The notes beneath the pieces were generated by a model. It was not told the DNA's origin and made no database searches. It worked only from the letters and a program-made list of their open reading frames with translations. From assembly GCA_010279815.1 (NCBI GenBank), contig QEOQ01000141.1, positions 1,606,176 to 1,670,175 on the forward strand: DNA of 64,000 bases, read 5' to 3'. Numbering within the stretch: the first letter of the stretch is position 1; each line of letters starts with the position of its first letter. The position numbers and the translations under genes were made by a program. This stretch comes from Brachionus plicatilis. Its lineage: Eukaryota > Rotifera > Eurotatoria > Ploima > Brachionidae. This document shows positions 59,340 through 64,000 of this stretch, one piece after another.

Positions 59340-59675
59340 TTTTAAAGTTCAAGTACGGCTTTACTTGTCTTTAAATCAGATTGGGGTAAAGACCTTAGGG
59401 AAGGGACAACTAAATGAAAGTATAATATATTTTATAAACTTTATTAATCACCGTGGCCGCTTCTAGCCTTTACAAATTATAAAGAAAAGAGAAAAGAGAA
59501 AACAAATAAAGAGAAATAATAAATGAGATCTCGAAAACTAAATTATATTTGAATTATACACTGTGATTTTATACTTGAAATCCATTCAGTAATTAACTGT
59601 ATGGTTTTCAACTATACACAGCAAAACTTAATACTCTTTTGGAAAATAGATGTAGTCATAATAAGGACTACAACA
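59340..59675 (-). repeat. 5' LTR of the Ty3/gypsy-type element
   Basis: Partner of 53308-53643. The primer-binding site adjoins its inner end at 59338. Confidence 0.92.
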
Positions 59676-60062
59676 TCTGGATTCCAATAGTCCCATTCAT
59701 CTTAACAGGTACCAAAAAATAGCTGTTCTGATTTAAGCAATGCTACAAGAGTAAAAAAAACTAAATTTTCAAGCACTTAATTTTTCAAATATTCTATTAA
59801 AATTTGAATACTTTTAAATTATAAGTTGAATTTTTCTAAAATTCAAGTTGATTTTTAAATTATAGTTAAGTTCGAATTTTAATTAAAAAAAAGACAGTTT
59901 TCGAATTTAATTTCAAAAATAAAAGCAAATCAAATATAAATTCAAATTTATCTTATATTCAAGATTTTATTCGAATATTCTACTTTTTCAATAGTCCTTT
60001 CAAATTTTTTATGTATTCAAGTTTCAATTTGTGTCCAAAAAGCTAATTCGATTTCATCACTA

Positions 60063-60593
60063 GGGACTGGGCTTATGGCTATTTAACACTAGAATCCCTG
60101 GTTAATGTCCAAGAATGTACAGTAGTTAATAAAAAAACTAAAATATTTGTTATCTTTGTTTAATCTGTAAAAGTGATATTGTTTTTGAAGCTGTAGATGC
60201 TGAGATTTTTGATTTTTAATTGATATTTGAAGAAAAAAGATCTCGACATTAGGTGAATATTGATTTATTAAGGCAAAATAATTTATTTAAAATTTTAATT
60301 ATTTAAAAATCTTCCTTAATTTTGAGAAAAAAAATTTTTTAATCTTTGTAACATTACAGTGGTTTAAAAAAAAATAGAAATTAAATAATTAAATATTTTT
60401 TTAGGAACAGGTTGAACGTTTTAAGTTAAGTTTTTATCAAGTAAATCTAAAAAACAAATAACTAATAAAATTAAGCTGGCTGACCGGCTCTAAACCTTAA
60501 TACCTGCTTAAGAAATAACAATATTATATAAAAATCTTTAAAAAAAAATGAATACATATTGAGAACAATTTGACATGAAACAAAAAATGGTAT
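60063..60593. other. Intergenic between LTR element/MITE and ILRUN
   Basis: Starts with the right target duplication of the MITE, then AT-rich sequence holding the ILRUN 3' UTR (AATAAA-like strings are too common here to mark a poly(A) site). Confidence 0.5.
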
Positions 60594-63414
60594 TCAACTA
60601 AACATGTCATCATAGAAATCGGGCCTTTTTTCTTCTTCTTCAATGGGTTGATTTTGATTCCGATTTAACGAACTTGCTTCAGGTAGAAAATTAGAATTGG
60701 TATCCAGACAAAATATGTTCGGTTTGTTCACATTTGGATCAGAATGATTTAAGTTTTCCGGTTTTTTTGACTGATTCAGAAAGCCATTGACTGAGCTTGA
60801 CACATGTCGATTAATGGCATTGTTGCTGATGCAATTTTCTGAATTACCCATCATATTTACATTGTTTAATTGCTGAATGCAATCTAGCAGGCCGTTCTCT
60901 TCAACATTCAGCAACAACCAAATCGGGTCGCCGAAAGGCTGATCATATCTTGTATAGGTCCGATACTGGCACTGATAAATTCCACATTGCTGCGGTGATT
61001 TTAAACTTATGCTCACGTCCATGGTCTCTTGAGGCTCCAATTCTTTCAAATCAATTGCTAGAGGCCTTTCGTTTTCGTTGGAGAAAAAACTACTGGTGTT
61101 ATTGGGCGACTGACACGTAAGAGTGGCTGGACTAAAATTGTATCCATTCACATATTTTAATTGACAACCAAGGGGCCATTTATTAATTCCTTAAAAGTAG
61201 TAAAAATTTTAATTCTTTTTCTTTTATTTAAAATTAATTTTGTTTTTTAATTTTCGGCCTTCAAATCCGGAATTCTACAGTGATTGTCTTTCATTTACCT
61301 AACACTAGAAGATCCGAGAAGTTTTTAGGACTTAAGAAATTGGCAAAATAAAAAACCAAAAAAAATTATCCAATTTTTTTATTCCCTGATTTATTTCCAG
61401 ATTTAGTAATTTACGATAATTTACGTAAAAAAATAGAAAATTTACCAAATTTTACGTAAAATATTGTAAATTTACGTAAATTTACAAGAGTAAAAAAACG
61501 TAAATTTATCAGATTTTACCTAAAATTTGGTAAATTTCGGACATTTTACGTAAATTTATTTAAAAAAAAAAGTCCAAAAAATTGAAATAATTTGGCACTT
61601 CAAATGAAATGACATAGAAATGAAATTGCACCTTCGGTATTCAATTTGATTTCAATTTTTTGGACATTTTTTTTTACATAAATTTACAATATTTTACGTA
61701 AAATTTGGTAAATTTACTATTTTTTACGTAAATTATCGTAAATTACTAAATCCGGAACACCACTGTAATATTAAAAAAGTAATGTAATTGTTTTAAAGAT
61801 TTAAATATTTAATAATTAGTAAGCATGTAAAAAATATTATTACAAAGACTCATGAAGTTTTTAGACTTGTCAAAAATTATTTAATGTTTTTCACTAATTT
61901 TGTCCTTTGTTTCAGTAGTTTTTTAAAATACTTGAATTAATTAATTTTTTTTATTTTCATATTACAATAAAAGATAAAAAAAGTAGCCATAAAAACTCTT
62001 TTTATTTGGAATAAATAGAAGTTTAAAGGATTCTTAATAGTTATAATAAATTTGGTCTCTGACATTTTTTTTCTATTTGGTTCTTATTTTTTCCTAGGAT
62101 TCAGCAATTTCTATGCTGCTTGAATTAATTTTATAATGTTGTTTTATTAAAAACAAAAAATTACGATTAAAAAATAATAAAAAAAAAGAATTTTTTCATT
62201 TAATATTATTTTGACTTCTCGGGTCTTAGTGGTTAAGTAAAAAAAATTAAATTTTCAAGTGTTGATTTTACCAAATTTTATAATAAATTAAGTGCAAGTG
62301 AAAAATCAAGAATTTTCAAAAATTATCGTAATTTTAAATTATTTTAGCTTAATTTTTGTTAAAATTAAAATTGCAAATCTTAGTTTTAAAATTATGTTGT
62401 AATTGCTTTATTTGAAATAAATAAATTTTTAAGAAAAACTTAACTTTTTTAACCAAATAAACTATTTTTCATGAATTTTTACGTATAAAAAAATACCTAC
62501 TTTTTCCTATCATAATTTTTAAGAAATTTACAATAGACATGCTAAGTCGACACTAAGCGGTTTAGGCTCGAGAGAATAATTAAAAGAAATTGATCCATTT
62601 TAATAAGTTTTATTTTTATTAATGTAAACATTATAATCGTAAATATAACAGGAAAGTTAAATAAGTGCAAAATAAATTACTCAGTTCCTAAAATAAAATG
62701 CCGCTTCTTAAATACAAAAAAAAAACGCTTAATAAACTAATAAAAATTTAATTGCTTATTTTATGAGAAGAGTTATGGTTATATGAAGAACCATGACAAT
62801 TTAAAAAGTTATAATTGAAAATTAAAAAAAAAATTTAAACATGCTGGAAAAATTAAAAAATTTAATTTTTTAAATTTAAAAAAAAAATTTATTTTATTAT
62901 TTTTACTTAAATAAACAAAATTGTTTAATTGTTGATTTTTTACTTTAAGGCATTTATGCAAATTGACGTAAAATTCTTGTGACAAATCACCACTTAAATT
63001 CTTGTCAAAAAATAAAAAAATTTTCTTCAACCTACCTGTGTTTTTTATTCGCCAAGTTTTTATAAAATTTGTGTTCGGTGCCACCGATTCACCTTCTCCG
63101 ATGGTGATATCGCACAAAAATTGCATATCAGGTAGTTCATTGGAGTTGTGCGTTTCGGCGATAAACTGTGGCGGGCTATTGGAATAGTTCGATGCATTGG
63201 CTGCAGCGGCCGCTGCTGTTTCGTACTCGTAATAGGCCCACAGTGCCGAGTTTAAGTTCCATTCGGCTAAATCAAGGTAAAAACAGCAGCCTTCGGTGCT
63301 TAGTTGAGTGTTGGACAAGCGTTTGAACTCGTTAATCAAGTAGTCTTTGTCATTGGTGTTCATTGTGCGAAATTGGCACATAATCATGTCCAAATCTGAG
63401 TTGTCCACGTCCAT
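60594..63414 (-). CDS. ILRUN: ILRUN: UBA-like and NBR1-like domain protein
   Basis: Two exons join in phase: 63036-63414 and 60594-61189, giving 324 residues (human ILRUN/C6orf106 has about 298). The N-terminal UBA-like block (TNDKDYLINEFKRL, then CCFYLDLAEWNLNSALWAYY) is followed after an Ala/Asn/Ser linker by DITIGEGESVAPNT-FIKTWRIKN, the start of the NBR1-like (four-tryptophan) domain. That domain continues in exon 2 (INKWPLGCQLKYVNG, then SPQQCGIYQCQYRTYT and PIWLLLNVEE). The C-terminal third is Asn-rich and divergent. In vertebrates the protein inhibits IRF3/NF-kB-dependent transcription; the role in invertebrates is not known to me. The 1.85 kb intron contains a foldback MITE (61393-61766). 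Confidence 0.93.
61393..61766. mobile_element. ACGTAA-rich foldback MITE in the ILRUN intron
   Basis: Inverted arms: left TTTAGTAATTTACGATAATT, mirrored at 61735-61750. The right terminus reads CAGTGGTGTTCCGGATTTAG in reverse, with TA beyond. The inner arms meet around AAAAAATTGAAATAATTTGG and its complement. The left terminus is diverged; an alternative left end is TA-CAGTGATTG at 61274. Confidence 0.65.
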
Positions 63415-64000
63415 TATACCAAAAGTTGAGAGTATTTTTTTTTCTTATTAGCTTAGTTGTTCAGTGAAGGAGGGGTTGGATTTGTTACAGTAATGAATGA
63501 GTTCTACTTTGAAAAATAAAAAAAATCGCAATTAATTAATTATTATGATGATTAAGAAGTATATATTCCAAATTATTCTACTAATATGGTGAATAATTCA
63601 AAGAGCATTTTAAAATTAGCTTTTGTTCTTTATTTTCAAACGCATATATTAATTTAAGCAAAACCTACATATACACTCTACACAATGAAAATGTTGCAAG
63701 AAAATTTTTTATGAACATGGTTCATATTTTTTTATTTCATAATGATGTTTTTATTTTTGTCTCATTTTGATTCATTGACAAGTAAAATATGAAAAAGCAG
63801 CGTAGCCAGAGATGGACCGAGAACAGCTCAATTGAATTCAGTAAAATTGTGCATTTTCATAAAAAAAAAATACATTTTTTTAATTCATCTAACTCAAAAA
63901 TTAAAAAATTTTTTTTTTTAAATTTCATCTAATAAAATTAAATTATTGAAAATTTTTGTCTGTCACCTTGAAAATGTCTGAAAATGTCACGCCCATGCTT
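63415..64000. other. ILRUN upstream region; no gene seen
   Basis: AT-rich. No coding frame or repeat recognised; contains the ILRUN promoter by position. Confidence 0.5.

Larger units (their letters stand above)
53308..59675 (-). mobile_element. Complete Ty3/gypsy-type LTR retrotransposon, likely young
   Basis: 6.37 kb with two 336-bp LTRs, a 4-bp target duplication TCTG, primer-binding site TGGCGTCCCTAGGTG right after the 5' LTR on the minus strand (59324-59338), a polypurine tract before the 3' LTR, and one intact Gag-Pol frame. By eye the LTRs do not differ, which implies recent insertion. It is inserted inside the hAT-like MITE 52947-60062. Confidence 0.95.
52947..60062. mobile_element. 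hAT-like MITE split by an LTR retrotransposon
   Basis: Left end TAGTGATGAAATCGAAT and right end (inverted) the same 17 bp. GGGACTGG outside both ends (52939-52946 and 60063-60070) is an 8-bp target duplication. The MITE itself is about 0.74 kb in two parts (52947-53307 and 59680-60062), rich in ATTCGAA palindromes, with the LTR element in the middle. No transposase. Confidence 0.88.

Overview
This is about 64 kb of very A+T-rich nuclear DNA from an animal. Genes have many short introns with GT/AG ends, and the sequence between them is full of transposon debris. The recognisable genes are COG7, vitamin K epoxide reductase (VKOR), sphingosine kinase and ILRUN. No bacterial features (operons, ribosome binding sites) are visible. 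A monogonont-rotifer-like invertebrate is my best guess from base composition and gene style; this is inference and the phylum is not proven by the window.

Layout. 0-3 kb: one GC-richer exon with an AT-hook (196-342), then repeats. 3-11 kb: two tandem secreted PHB-depolymerase-like esterases (3313-4626 and 9668-11023), separated by about 5 kb of repeats that include a 1.46 kb inverted-repeat transposon. 11-15 kb: repeats with a LINE nested in a hAT-like element. 15.3-22.6 kb: COG7 (minus) and VKOR (plus), divergent with only 281 bp between their start codons; the 2.9 kb COG7 intron is a nest of mobile elements. 24.3-29.3 kb: an LRR membrane protein and a membrane-anchored group-III-phospholipase-A2-like protein that has lost the catalytic His-Asp (both minus). 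30.6-40 kb: an 11-exon PLAT-ankyrin-Ser-rich gene (plus) whose last exon and intron are tandemly duplicated. 43-44.6 kb: sphingosine kinase (minus). 47.9-51.2 kb: a second LRR protein (plus). 52.9-60.1 kb: a complete Ty3/gypsy-type LTR retrotransposon with apparently identical LTRs, sitting inside an older hAT-like MITE. 60.6-63.4 kb: ILRUN (minus).

The genes do not form one pathway: Golgi tethering (COG7), ER redox (VKOR), sphingolipid signalling (SPHK), ubiquitin/NBR1-like regulation (ILRUN), secreted hydrolases, and surface or cytoplasmic scaffold proteins. The most informative material is (a) the PLA2-like pseudoenzyme, (b) the PLAT-ankyrin gene, where two tandem copies serve as each other's empty site for two different MITE insertions, (c) the young LTR element with an unusual membrane-segment Gag and nested insertion history, and (d) several MITE families dated relative to each other by clean target-site duplications. 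Exon joins were worked out by hand from splice signals, reading phase and family similarity; all phases close exactly.
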